A stretch of 48,955 bases of DNA, from assembly GCA_030744875.1 (NCBI GenBank), contig JASLPR010000088.1:1-48955 (forward strand), read 5' to 3'. Below, piece by piece: positions 8,290 to 18,570 of this stretch (positions within the stretch are counted from its first letter, which is position 1; every line of letters starts with the position of its first letter). The notes beneath the pieces were generated by a model. That model was not told the DNA's origin, ran no database searches, and saw nothing but the letters and a program-made list of their open reading frames with translations. Source of the DNA: Chloroflexota bacterium. GTDB taxonomy: Bacteria > Chloroflexota > UBA11872 > VXNJ01. Made by a program: the position numbers and the translations under genes.

Positions 8290-10647
8290 ATGTCCACCTC
8301 CGCCCGCACACTGGCCGCCCTCGAGCTCCCGGCGATCCTGGCAAGGGTCGCCGACCACGCCGCCTTCTCGCTCAGTCGCGAGCAGGTCCGCCGGCTGGTT
8401 CCGGCCACCGACCCGGACACCGTCCGCTGGCTGCTCAATGAAGTCAGCGAGGCCTGCGACGCCCTGGAGATCAATCCCAGCCTGACGGTCGGCGCCGTCC
8501 GTGACATCCGCGCCCGGCTGGAGGCCGCCCGGATCGAATCGCGCCTCGACGCCGCCGATCTGCTGACCATCGCCGGCACCATTCGTGGCGCGGCCGGTTT
8601 GCGCACCGGGCTGGCCAACGTCAGCGAAGTCGCCCCTGGGCTGGCCGAGTTCGCGCGCCAGATCGACCCGCTCCCCCACCTGGCCGCCGCCATCTCCCGC
8701 TGCATCGCCGACGACGGCGAGATCCTCGACTCGGCCTCACCGGCGCTCGCTCGCGTACGGTCGGCGGGCCGCAAAGCGCAGCAGCGCCTCCACACCGGCA
8801 TCGAGCGCGTGCTGCAGGCCGAGCGCCGTCGCGACCACATCCAGGAGGCCATCTACACCGAGCGCTCGGGACGGCTCGTGATCCCGATCAAGAACGAATA
8901 CCGCCGCGAGTTTCCGGGCGTGATCCACGACATTTCGGCCACCGGACTCACGGTGTTCATGGAGCCCCTCGAGGTCGTCGAATTGAACAACGAGTGGCAC
9001 CGGCTGCAACTGGAAGAGCGCAACGAGATCGATCGCGTCCTTGCCGAACTTACCGCCAACGTCGCCGAGTCGGTCGAAATCCTCGAACTCAACCTGTCGG
9101 TGGCCGCCGAGATTGACGTCGCGCTGGCCCGCGCCCGCTACGCCCACAGCACCGACGCGACGGCCCCCGAAGTCGCCGCCGACCGTTCGTTTACGTTTCT
9201 GCAGGCCCGCCATCCGCTGCTCGGCGCCGAGGCCGTGCCCCTCGACATCGCCCTCGGCCCGGCGCACGGTTTCAACGCGGTGCTCATCACCGGGCCCAAC
9301 ACCGGCGGTAAGACCGTGGCCCTCAAGACGGTCGGCTTGCTGCACCTGATGGCCGCCTGCGGGTTGCACATACCCGCTGCCGACGGCTCCCGGGTCGCCG
9401 TCTACGAGCAGCTATTCGCTGACATCGGCGACGAACAGAGCATCGAGCAGAGCCTCAGCACGTTCTCCTCGCACATGAGCAACCTGGTCGAGATGGTCGA
9501 CCGGGCGGGGGAAGGTGACCTGGTCCTGGCCGACGAAATCGGCGCCGGCACCGATCCCGCCGAGGGCGCCGCGCTGGCCCGGGCTATCGTCGAGACGCTG
9601 CTCGACAGCGGCGGGCAGATGGTCGCCACTACCCACATCGCCGAGCTAAAACACTTCGCCTACCAGCATGCCAACATCGAGAACGCCAGCGTCGAGTTCG
9701 ACCTCGAGACCCTCTCCCCCACCTACGTGCTGCGGATGGGCCTGGCAGGGGCCAGCAACGCCATCGACATCGCCGCTCGGCTGGGCCTGAGCGCCGGCGT
9801 TATCGAGCGTGCCCGCGAACTCATCGGCGGCGAGCACGAAGCCACCGAGCAACTCTTGGAGCGCCTGCGCCACGATACCGACGCCGCCGAAGAAGATCGC
9901 CGCCAGGCCGCCGCCGAACTGGAAGCCGCCCGCGAGGCCCGCGCCGGCGCCACTGAATCGATTGAGGCCGCCGAGGACCGCGAAGCCGAGCACTGGCGTG
10001 AAACCCGCCGCGAAGCCCGCACGCTCCTGCGCCAGATGCAGTCCCTGGCCCGGGAGACCGAGCGGGCCGCCCGCGACGAAGATCGAGACCATCTCCGCGG
10101 TGCCGTCCGCGCCGGCCGTGAATTGCAGGAGAGCCTGGACGACAGCGGCTACGAGCCCGGCGATCAGGCCGACCCGGTGCGCGACCTGCCGGTCGTGCGC
10201 CCCGGCGACCGCGTCCGCCTGCGCGGCCTACGCGGTTCCGGCGAAGTCATCTCGGTCGACTCCGCCGGGCACGACATCGAGATCATATCCGGCGCGATGC
10301 GCATGCGCGTCGCCCCCGAGGAGATCGAGAGCGTCGAATCCAACCCCACCCCGCCGCGTCCCCCCGACTCAGCCGCCCGGCCGTTGCCGATCCCCAGTTC
10401 GGGGTACCTGGACATCGACCTGCACGGCCTGCGCGCCGAGGGCGCCGCCGAAGCGGTCGAAGAAGGCATCGACCGCGCAATGCTCGAGGGCCGCCAGTTC
10501 GTACATCTCATCCACGGCCGTGGCACCGGGGCGCTGCGGGCGGCGGTGCGCCGTCATCTCCAGGGGCATCCGCTGGTGAAGAAGTTCGCCGACGCGCCGC
10601 CGCACGAAGGTGGTTCCGGCACTACGGTCGTCGATCTACGCGGCTAA
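8290..10647 (+). CDS. mutS2: MutS2 family ATPase with Smr endonuclease domain
   Basis: MutS2 acts in recombination control in some bacteria and in rescue of collided ribosomes in Bacillus. The 785-aa protein has the MutS core and clamp region, then a Walker A GPNTGGKT (335-342) and Walker B LVLADEIGAGTD (D415, E416). A charged coiled coil follows (about 510-650), and then a KOW-like segment around VRPGDRVRLRGL. The C-terminal Smr domain shows DLHG (710-713) and HGRGTG (742-747), so the nuclease or RNA-cleaving motifs are intact. It lacks the MutS mismatch-recognition domain. I chose ATG 8290 (MSTSARTLAALEL) over the in-frame TTG at 8269, because MutS2 proteins start close to this Leu-rich helix. 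A TATCAT at 8277-8282 could be a -10 box but has no matching -35. Confidence 0.93.
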   Translation: MSTSARTLAALELPAILARVADHAAFSLSREQVRRLVPATDPDTVRWLLNEVSEACDALEINPSLTVGAVRDIRARLEAARIESRLDAADLLTIAGTIRGAAGLRTGLANVSEVAPGLAEFARQIDPLPHLAAAISRCIADDGEILDSASPALARVRSAGRKAQQRLHTGIERVLQAERRRDHIQEAIYTERSGRLVIPIKNEYRREFPGVIHDISATGLTVFMEPLEVVELNNEWHRLQLEERNEIDRVLAELTANVAESVEILELNLSVAAEIDVALARARYAHSTDATAPEVAADRSFTFLQARHPLLGAEAVPLDIALGPAHGFNAVLITGPNTGGKTVALKTVGLLHLMAACGLHIPAADGSRVAVYEQLFADIGDEQSIEQSLSTFSSHMSNLVEMVDRAGEGDLVLADEIGAGTDPAEGAALARAIVETLLDSGGQMVATTHIAELKHFAYQHANIENASVEFDLETLSPTYVLRMGLAGASNAIDIAARLGLSAGVIERARELIGGEHEATEQLLERLRHDTDAAEEDRRQAAAELEAAREARAGATESIEAAEDREAEHWRETRREARTLLRQMQSLARETERAARDEDRDHLRGAVRAGRELQESLDDSGYEPGDQADPVRDLPVVRPGDRVRLRGLRGSGEVISVDSAGHDIEIISGAMRMRVAPEEIESVESNPTPPRPPDSAARPLPIPSSGYLDIDLHGLRAEGAAEAVEEGIDRAMLEGRQFVHLIHGRGTGALRAAVRRHLQGHPLVKKFADAPPHEGGSGTTVVDLRG

Positions 10648-10739
10648 GCCGCCCTGCGCTCGCCGCGCCGCCGCTCCGCACCCGCCCCCACTCCACCGCC
10701 CCACGCCCGCCACTGCTCCAGACCCTCCCCGCCCCGGTG

Positions 10740-10916
10740 CTACTGGCGAAACGCCCCGTACTTGATGTCGGCGTCGGACGAACCGGGCAACGACGAGCGC
10801 GCCCAGCCCGAAACTTGGGTCCACCGCTTGGAGATAAACACGCCGATGCCAAAGCCAATGCCAAAGGCGGCTCCGGCGGCCAGTCCGACCGCAATTAGTG
10901 CTTGCTTAGCCTGCAA
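10740..10916 (-). CDS. small glycine-zipper membrane protein, unknown function
   Basis: A 58-aa reading frame starts at TTG 10916 (- strand), behind GGAG/AAGG at 10930-10923, and stops at TAG 10742-10740. It begins MQAKQALIAVG and has one predicted membrane helix (about 5-28) in which Gly and Ala recur every three or four residues (AAGAAFGIGFGIGVF). A basic SKRW follows, then a short polar tail ending YGAFRQ. Codon third positions fit coding DNA. It begins 23 nt after the rsfS stop codon, so it is probably the last gene of a nadD-rsfS-small-protein operon. I do not recognise a family. A glycine zipper suggests helix packing or oligomerisation in the membrane. Confidence 0.6.
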   Translation of the reverse strand: MQAKQALIAVGLAAGAAFGIGFGIGVFISKRWTQVSGWARSSLPGSSDADIKYGAFRQ

Positions 10917-10939
10917 CTCTCGCCTTCTCCTCGGTCGCC

Positions 10940-11332
10940 CTACGGCATATGTACCAGCGCCGGCGCATCCGCCCAGAATTCCTCCAGCGCGTAGTAGGTT
11001 CGCTTCTCCTCGACAAACACGTGCACCAGCACGTCGCCGAAATCCACCACCATCCAACCATCCGACGGCGACCCTTCGGGCCGCCCGCGACGATCAGCAT
11101 CCTCGCGCATCGCGTTCACCACCTCGTCCACCAGCGCCCGCACGTGGACGGTGCTGGTGGCGGTGCAGATCACGAAAAAATCAGCAATCGTGGTCAGTTC
11201 ACGAATGTCCAGGAGCTTGATATCGGCCGCGTTACGTTCGCTCGCCCTAACGACGATCTGGTGAGCCAACTCATTCGATTCCAGGCTGATGGCACGCTCC
11301 CGGCAAGAACCGCCCTTACATAACTCCGACAA
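10940..11332 (-). CDS. rsfS: ribosomal silencing factor RsfS
   Basis: RsfS binds uL14 and prevents subunit joining under nutrient limitation. The core DIKLLDIRELTTIADFFVICTAT and the later DGWMVVDFGDVLVHVF and YALEEFWADAP segments are diagnostic. The only in-frame ATG/GTG/TTG upstream of the conserved ESNELAHQIV helix is TTG 11332, giving 130 aa. A CTG at 11284 is an alternative. A GGAG followed by an out-of-frame ATG-TAA (11321-11316) lies inside the N-terminal stretch, so the true start is uncertain. The gene follows nadD by 28 nt, the usual nadD-rsfS pairing. Confidence 0.9.
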   Translation of the reverse strand: MSELCKGGSCRERAISLESNELAHQIVVRASERNAADIKLLDIRELTTIADFFVICTATSTVHVRALVDEVVNAMREDADRRGRPEGSPSDGWMVVDFGDVLVHVFVEEKRTYYALEEFWADAPALVHMP

Positions 11333-11341
11333 AGTCTAGCA
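11333..11341 (-). promoter_or_regulatory. extended -10-like element at rsfS 5' end
   Basis: On the - strand the sequence reads TGCTAGACT: a TG, one base, then TAGACT (11338-11333). It lies in the 28-nt nadD-rsfS gap and ends right at the proposed TTG start, so a transcript from it would begin inside that reading frame. It resembles the elements before ftsE and the S41 gene. No good -35 box is present. Confidence 0.25.
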
Positions 11342-11360
11342 TCGAAATGAAGCGCCGAGG

Positions 11361-11996
11361 TCAGCCTTCGGGAATTCGGTACAGGTTCAAAGCCTCGATG
11401 TGACGGCCCACTGCCGGGTGCACCAGGTCGGCGTAGGGCCGCCCCGCCGCGATCCGCGCCCGGATATCCGTCGAAGAGATCTCCGGTCCGGCCCGCCGTC
11501 GCTTTTGTAGCTGGCCGGCATCCACGCCCAATTGCGCCGCTAGCGCCGCCAGGTCGCGCGGCGCCGCCCCGGGGCGCTCCACCACCACCATCCGCACCTC
11601 GTTCAGCAGCTCCTCGATAGCCCGCCACTCCTCCAGTTCCTCCGCCAGGTCCGCGCCGACGATGATGGTCAGCTCCCGCTCCGGATAGCGATTCCGCACC
11701 TCGGCGATCGTATCCCGCGTGTACGAGGGCGGCGGGCGTTCCAGTTCCAGCCCGGACACCTCGAAACGCGGGTTGTAGGCGGTCGCCAGTTCGCACATCC
11801 GCAGGCGCTCTTCAGCCGCCACCGCCGGCGCGCCGCGCAGTGGCGAGCGGCGGGCCGGGACAAACAGGACGCGCGCCAGCGCATAGGCCTCCGCCACGTC
11901 GGCCGCGATTGCCAGGTGGCCCCGGTGAATCGGGTCGAACGACCCGCCCAGGATTCCGATGCCGCCCGCCGCCGCATCTCTGGTTCGCGCATTCAT
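11361..11996 (-). CDS. nadD: nicotinate-nucleotide adenylyltransferase NadD
   Basis: NadD converts nicotinate mononucleotide and ATP to deamido-NAD in NAD biosynthesis. The 211-aa protein has the nucleotidyltransferase signature GGSFDPIHRGHL (17-28, with H24 and H27 of the HxGH-type motif) and the C-terminal ISSTDIR (173-179) that contacts ATP. The ATG at 11996 gives a 15-residue lead before the first strand, slightly long but usual. It is the first gene of the - strand operon with rsfS and the small membrane protein, and is divergent from rho. Its codons favour G at third positions (CGG, GCG), unlike the C-ending + strand genes. Confidence 0.95.
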   Translation of the reverse strand: MNARTRDAAAGGIGILGGSFDPIHRGHLAIAADVAEAYALARVLFVPARRSPLRGAPAVAAEERLRMCELATAYNPRFEVSGLELERPPPSYTRDTIAEVRNRYPERELTIIVGADLAEELEEWRAIEELLNEVRMVVVERPGAAPRDLAALAAQLGVDAGQLQKRRRAGPEISSTDIRARIAAGRPYADLVHPAVGRHIEALNLYRIPEG

Positions 11997-12075
11997 ATCT
12001 ATTACAGGCTAGACCCTCCCCATCGGCTTCACCAATACTCCCCGTCACCCCGGCGATTCGGTGGCCGGGGGATTC
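11997..12075. promoter_or_regulatory. divergent spacer, nadD promoter side
   Basis: On the - strand a TAGCCT lies about 12 nt before the nadD ATG. A TTGGTG lies 18 nt further upstream, a weak promoter-like pair. If used, the mRNA leader would be very short. The evidence is only pattern similarity. Confidence 0.25.
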
Positions 12076-12104
12076 TTGACGGGCCACAAAACCCGTGATA
12101 GCTT
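12076..12104 (+). promoter_or_regulatory. sigma-70-type promoter of rho
   Basis: A TTGACG (12076-12081) is followed after exactly 17 bp by TAGCTT (12099-12104). A TG at 12096-12097 makes an extended -10. This is the best promoter match in the window. Transcription would start near 12111, leaving a leader of about 350 nt before the rho start codon. Confidence 0.6.
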
Positions 12105-12459
12105 TACCTTCGGTGCGCCTGTTCGGGCGTCTGCCCCGGTTTCTCACCACGAGCCTCTAGAGATCCGCCACCACAAGCAAACCGCTTCGTCGTGGACGCG
12201 TGTGGAAATCGACATCCGTGGTGCGCGATGACTGCCAGATGCAGACCATCGCCCTCGAGACCAGGAACCGCTCGCCAGGAGCGCACCACCGAACTTGCCG
12301 GATTTCCGGGCAGGACTTCCCGGAGACGATCGCGTCCTCATGACCCGGCCATAACCCTGTATCGAGGCCAGCAACCATCTCGAACCCCATCCCCACCCAT
12401 CTCTGGTCCCGCCGGACCGACCGTCCCGTCCGCCAACTCCCAATCGAGGAGAAACCCCT
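12105..12459 (+). promoter_or_regulatory. long C-rich leader of rho
   Basis: About 350 nt without a credible gene. The non-template strand is C-rich and G-poor over its last 130 nt, the type of RNA Rho itself binds. Small hairpins are possible, such as CGCTC-GCCAG-GAGCG near 12269-12283 and CCGG-ATTT-CCGG near 12299-12310. Rho genes in several bacteria are autoregulated by Rho-dependent attenuation in the leader; that would fit here but is inferred. An AGGAG at about 12446-12451 serves the TTG start. Confidence 0.4.
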
Positions 12460-13827
12460 TTGAGCAGTCGACGTCGGCAGTCCCGCCCACGATCCAATCA
12501 GCAACGCCAGTACGATCGGCACCAGCCGGCAGTCGCCCTCCAGAACCCGGTAGACGATGCCCTCAACGGCATGTTCACGCCCCGTGAGCTGCGGAGTCGC
12601 GAGATCCGCGATCTCCACGTCATGGCCAAGAGCATGGAGATTGACAATTACGAGCGCTACAGCCGCGAAGAGCTCATCGACCGGCTGATCCGGACAAGCG
12701 ACGATCGCCAGGCCAATGCCCTCGAAGTCGGCATCCTGGAGAACGTCAACGAAGGCTACGGCTTCCTGCGGCGCGACGACCACTGGAACCCCAGCCGGCT
12801 CGACATCTACGTATCGCAGACCCAGATTCGCAAGTTCGGACTGCGCACCGGCGACGCCGTCACCGGCCAGATTCGCCGCCCCAAGGAAAGCGAGAAGTTC
12901 CGCGGTCTGGTCCGGGTGGTGGCGGTCAACGATCGCGATCCCGATTACGCCAGCCGGCGACCCCACTTCCAGCGGATGACACCCATCTTCCCCGAGGACC
13001 AGCTGGTTCTGGAGAACGACCCCGAGGAAATGACCACCCGCATCGTCGACCTGGTGGCGCCGATCGGTCGCGGCCAGCGCGGGCTGATCGTATCGCCGCC
13101 CAAGGCCGGCAAGACCGAGCTGATGAAGCGCGCCGCGTCGGCCATGCTCGAGAACTACGACGACCTCCACGTCATCATCGCGCTAATTGGTGAACGGCCG
13201 GAGGAAGTCACCGACTGGGAGCGCGCGCTGGGCGCCGAAGTCATCAGTTCCACCTTCGACGAATCGCCCGAGAGCCACTGCCGGGTCGCCGAGCTCACCA
13301 TCGAGCGCGCCCGGCGGCTGGTCGAGGGCGGACGCGATGTAATGGTCTTCCTGGACAGCATCACCCGGCTCGCGCGGGCCTACAACCTCACCGTGCCGGC
13401 CAGCGGCAAGACCCTCACCGGTGGCATCGACCCCGGTGCGCTCGTGCCGCCAAAGCGTTTCTTCGGCTCCGGGCGCAACATCGAAGACGGCGGCAGCCTC
13501 ACCGTGCTCGCCTCCTGCCTCATCGACACCGGCAGCCGCCAGGACGAAGTCATCTACGAAGAATTCAAAGGCACCGGCAACTGGGAGCTGATACTGAATC
13601 GCCGTCTCGCCGAGCGCGGTACCTTTCCCGCCGTCGATGTCCTAAAATCGGGCACCCGCCGGGTGGAGTTGCTCCTCGACGAGGAGGAAACCCGCGTCAA
13701 TTGGTTGCTGCGGAGGATGCTGGGGGCCGTCGGCGACGACGATGCCATCGAATTGATGATGGACCAGCTCCGCAAGACCAAAAAGAACCAGGACTTCCTG
13801 GCCAACATCATCAAGCAGTCGCTCTAG
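12460..13827 (+). CDS. rho: transcription termination factor Rho
   Basis: Hexameric RNA-dependent ATPase and helicase that ends transcription; 455 aa. An Arg/Gln-rich tail (1-22) precedes the Rho N-terminal helical region (about 40-80, FTPRELRSREIRDLHVMAKS). The cold-shock RNA-binding fold follows (about 85-155, GILENVNEGYGFLR). The ATPase core has Walker A PPKAGKT (213-219, K218), then DSITRLARAYN, GGSLTVLASCL, and RQDEVIYEEFKGTGN around the catalytic and Q-/R-loop region. The start is a TTG, supported by a GAGGAG eight nt upstream and by the usual N-terminal layout. No insertion domain or intein is present. Confidence 0.96.
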   Translation: MSSRRRQSRPRSNQQRQYDRHQPAVALQNPVDDALNGMFTPRELRSREIRDLHVMAKSMEIDNYERYSREELIDRLIRTSDDRQANALEVGILENVNEGYGFLRRDDHWNPSRLDIYVSQTQIRKFGLRTGDAVTGQIRRPKESEKFRGLVRVVAVNDRDPDYASRRPHFQRMTPIFPEDQLVLENDPEEMTTRIVDLVAPIGRGQRGLIVSPPKAGKTELMKRAASAMLENYDDLHVIIALIGERPEEVTDWERALGAEVISSTFDESPESHCRVAELTIERARRLVEGGRDVMVFLDSITRLARAYNLTVPASGKTLTGGIDPGALVPPKRFFGSGRNIEDGGSLTVLASCLIDTGSRQDEVIYEEFKGTGNWELILNRRLAERGTFPAVDVLKSGTRRVELLLDEEETRVNWLLRRMLGAVGDDDAIELMMDQLRKTKKNQDFLANIIKQSL

Positions 13828-13871
13828 CTCTCCGGAGCTCGTCCGCACGAAACCACCCCGAGCCACCCCAC

Positions 13872-13886
13872 CGGTGGCGGCCACCG
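13872..13886 (+). repeat. inverted repeat between rho and rplI
   Basis: CGGTGG-CGG-CCACCG forms a perfect 6-bp stem with a 3-nt loop, 45 nt after the rho stop and 17 nt before the rplI ATG. No T-run follows, so it is not a classical terminator. It could be a processing or translation-control hairpin for L9. Confidence 0.35.
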
Positions 13887-13902
13887 CTAGCGAATTGAGA
13901 GA

Positions 13903-14514
13903 ATGAAAGTAGTCCTACTCGCCAACGTCAAGAATGTCGGCCGCATCGGTGATCTCGCCGAGGTCGCCGACGGCTACGCCCGCAACTTCCTGATCCCCCA
14001 GAGCCTCGCCAGCCTGGCCTCCCCGAGCATCATGCGCAGCGTCGAGTTTCAACAGAAGCTCGAGCGCAACCGCGAGATCCAGGAGCAGATCGAAGCCGAA
14101 GTCCTGGCTCGCGGGTTGCAGGGCGCGGTGGTGGTCATCCCGGCGGCGGTCGGCGGCGACAACCGCATCCACGGCCAGATTACCAACCAGCAGATCGCCG
14201 ACGCCATCCTCGAGCAGCTCGAGCTAGAAATCGACCGCCACAAGATCGAAATCGACCAGCCGCTGCGCAACCTCGGCATGATCGTGCTGCCGGTGCGCAT
14301 CACCCGCGGACTGGAAGCCTCGATCACCGTCGACGTCGTCGACGCCGAGGAATACGCCGCCGCCCAGGCCGCCGAAGCCGCCGCCGCCGCCGAGGCCGAG
14401 CGGTTGGCCGCCGAAGAAGCCGCCGCGGCCGAGGCCGCGGAAGCCGCGCTCGGTGGCGAGGACGACGCCGAAATCGTCGACGAAGAGGACACCGCCGCTC
14501 CCGAAGAGCTCTAA
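13903..14514 (+). CDS. rplI: 50S ribosomal protein bL9 with long acidic/Ala C-terminal tail
   Basis: bL9 binds 23S rRNA near the L1 stalk and helps reading-frame maintenance. The N-terminal domain MKVVLLANVKNVGRIGDL…YARNFLIP is diagnostic, followed by the connecting helix (about 41-75) and the C-terminal globular domain up to about residue 150. The protein is 203 aa, against roughly 148 in E. coli. The extra 50 or so residues are almost only Ala and Glu/Asp, ending EEDTAAPEEL. The coding DNA of the tail keeps the same frame and codon bias, so it is not a frameshift artefact. The gene sits between rho and dnaB; an rplI-dnaB pairing is common. Confidence 0.95.
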   Translation: MKVVLLANVKNVGRIGDLAEVADGYARNFLIPQSLASLASPSIMRSVEFQQKLERNREIQEQIEAEVLARGLQGAVVVIPAAVGGDNRIHGQITNQQIADAILEQLELEIDRHKIEIDQPLRNLGMIVLPVRITRGLEASITVDVVDAEEYAAAQAAEAAAAAEAERLAAEEAAAAEAAEAALGGEDDAEIVDEEDTAAPEEL

Positions 14515-14531
14515 CCGGGTGGCACGTCGAC

Positions 14532-15863
14532 TTGACTGAGGATCGCCTTCCCCCGCAGAACATCGAAGCCGAGCGCACCACCCTGGGCAGCCTGCTGATC
14601 GACCCCGAGGGGCTGGTCCGCATCGCCGACTCGCTCAAGCCGCAGGATTTCTACCGCCGCCCTCACCAGCTGATCTTCACTGCCATCAGCGATCTCTATG
14701 CCCGCAGCGAGCCCGCCGACATCGTTACCGTCTGCGAAGAGCTCGATCGCCACAGCTCCCTGGAGGATGTCGGCGGCGAAGCCTTTGTCAGTTCGCTCGC
14801 CAACGATGTCCCCACCCCGTTCCACCTCGAGCACTATGCCAACATCGTCAAGCGCGCCGCGGTGTTGCGGCGGCTCATCGTCGGCGCCGGCGAGATCTCG
14901 AGCCTCGCCTACAGTTCCGAATCGGAATGGCGCGACATCCTCGACGGGGCCGAAAGCATCGTCTTCGGCATCAGCCACGACCTTGAAACCGGCCAACACA
15001 TCACCCTGCGGAAAGTGCTGACCGAGTACGTCGACCAGCTGCACTTCCGTCACGAGCGCCCTGACATGCTCAGCGGCGTGCCTACCGGCTTCCCGCGCCT
15101 CGACGAGATGCTCGGCGGCTTCCAGCGCTCGAATCTGGTCATCGTCGCCGCCCGCACCGGAGTCGGCAAGACCACCTTCATGCTCAACATCGCCTGGAAC
15201 GCCGCCCTCAAGAATAAGGTCCCGGTCGTCATTTTCACGCTCGAGGTCGCGCCCGATCAGCTCTGCCAGCGGCTCATCAGCATGCAGGGCGGCATCGACT
15301 CCAGCCTCCTGCGTGACGCCCGGCTCACTGATGGCGACTTCCAGAAGGTCAGCGCCGCGGTTGGCGAGCTGTCCGAGTGCCCGATCTTCATCGACGACTC
15401 CCCCTCGCTCAACGTCATCCAGCTGCGCGCCAAGTGCCGTCGGCTGCAGGCCGAGCACAACGTCGGGCTGGTTGTCATCGACTATCTCCAGCTGATGCAC
15501 GCCCCCGGGCACCGGGAGAACCGGGTCCAGGAGATTTCCGAAATCACCCGTTCGCTCAAAGCGATTGCGCGCGAGTTGGAGATCCCGGTCATCGCCGGCG
15601 CGCAGCTGTCCCGGGCCATCGACTCCCGCTCGGACCAGAAGCCGCGCCTCTCCGATCTACGCGAAAGCGGCTCGATCGAGCAAGACGCCGACATCGTCAT
15701 GTTCCTCTACGCCGAGGCATCCGATATCCAGCACTCCGGTCCGCTGCGCATGAAGGCCGAAATCGCCAAGCACCGCAACGGCGCGGTTGGCGAGATGGAC
15801 CTCGTCTTCCTGCGCAACCAGGGCGTCTTTCTGCCCGACCGCGGCTCCTCGGCCACCCTCTAG
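14532..15863 (+). CDS. dnaB: replicative DNA helicase DnaB
   Basis: Hexameric 5'-3' helicase of the replisome; 443 aa. The N-terminal domain begins with LPPQNIEAERTTLGSLL (about 6-22), which fixes the start at TTG 14532, 17 nt after rplI. The RecA-like C-terminal domain has Walker A ARTGVGKTT (207-215, K213). It also has the Walker B region with VVIDYLQLM and a late SIEQDADIVMFLY segment (arginine-finger region). No intein is present, although DnaB is a common intein site. Confidence 0.95.
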   Translation: MTEDRLPPQNIEAERTTLGSLLIDPEGLVRIADSLKPQDFYRRPHQLIFTAISDLYARSEPADIVTVCEELDRHSSLEDVGGEAFVSSLANDVPTPFHLEHYANIVKRAAVLRRLIVGAGEISSLAYSSESEWRDILDGAESIVFGISHDLETGQHITLRKVLTEYVDQLHFRHERPDMLSGVPTGFPRLDEMLGGFQRSNLVIVAARTGVGKTTFMLNIAWNAALKNKVPVVIFTLEVAPDQLCQRLISMQGGIDSSLLRDARLTDGDFQKVSAAVGELSECPIFIDDSPSLNVIQLRAKCRRLQAEHNVGLVVIDYLQLMHAPGHRENRVQEISEITRSLKAIARELEIPVIAGAQLSRAIDSRSDQKPRLSDLRESGSIEQDADIVMFLYAEASDIQHSGPLRMKAEIAKHRNGAVGEMDLVFLRNQGVFLPDRGSSATL

Positions 15864-15896
15864 CCCGACCGCCGCGGAATCCACCCTGCGGGGTCA

Positions 15897-15902
15897 TATA
15901 AT
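15897..15902 (+). promoter_or_regulatory. consensus -10 box upstream of secA
   Basis: A perfect TATAAT lies in the 103-nt dnaB-secA gap, 65 bp before the secA GTG, in one of the few AT-rich patches of the window. No TTGACA-like -35 is found 16-18 bp upstream, so it may rely on another factor. Confidence 0.4.
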
Positions 15903-15966
15903 GAATATTGAACGTCGCGTCGCCCTGTCCGCGGGCGAGCGACCGTCCCAATCGACCTGAGCGCCC

Positions 15967-18525
<2,559 letters not shown>

Positions 18526-18570
18526 CGATTTCCGATATCCTTCCCTCAATCGGCCACCAAAGGACACCTG

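Noticed and set aside
10648-10739. Possible gene in the very C-rich spacer between mutS2 and the small membrane protein.
   Set aside because: No frame has a start with ribosome binding site or consistent codon bias; no clear hairpin either.
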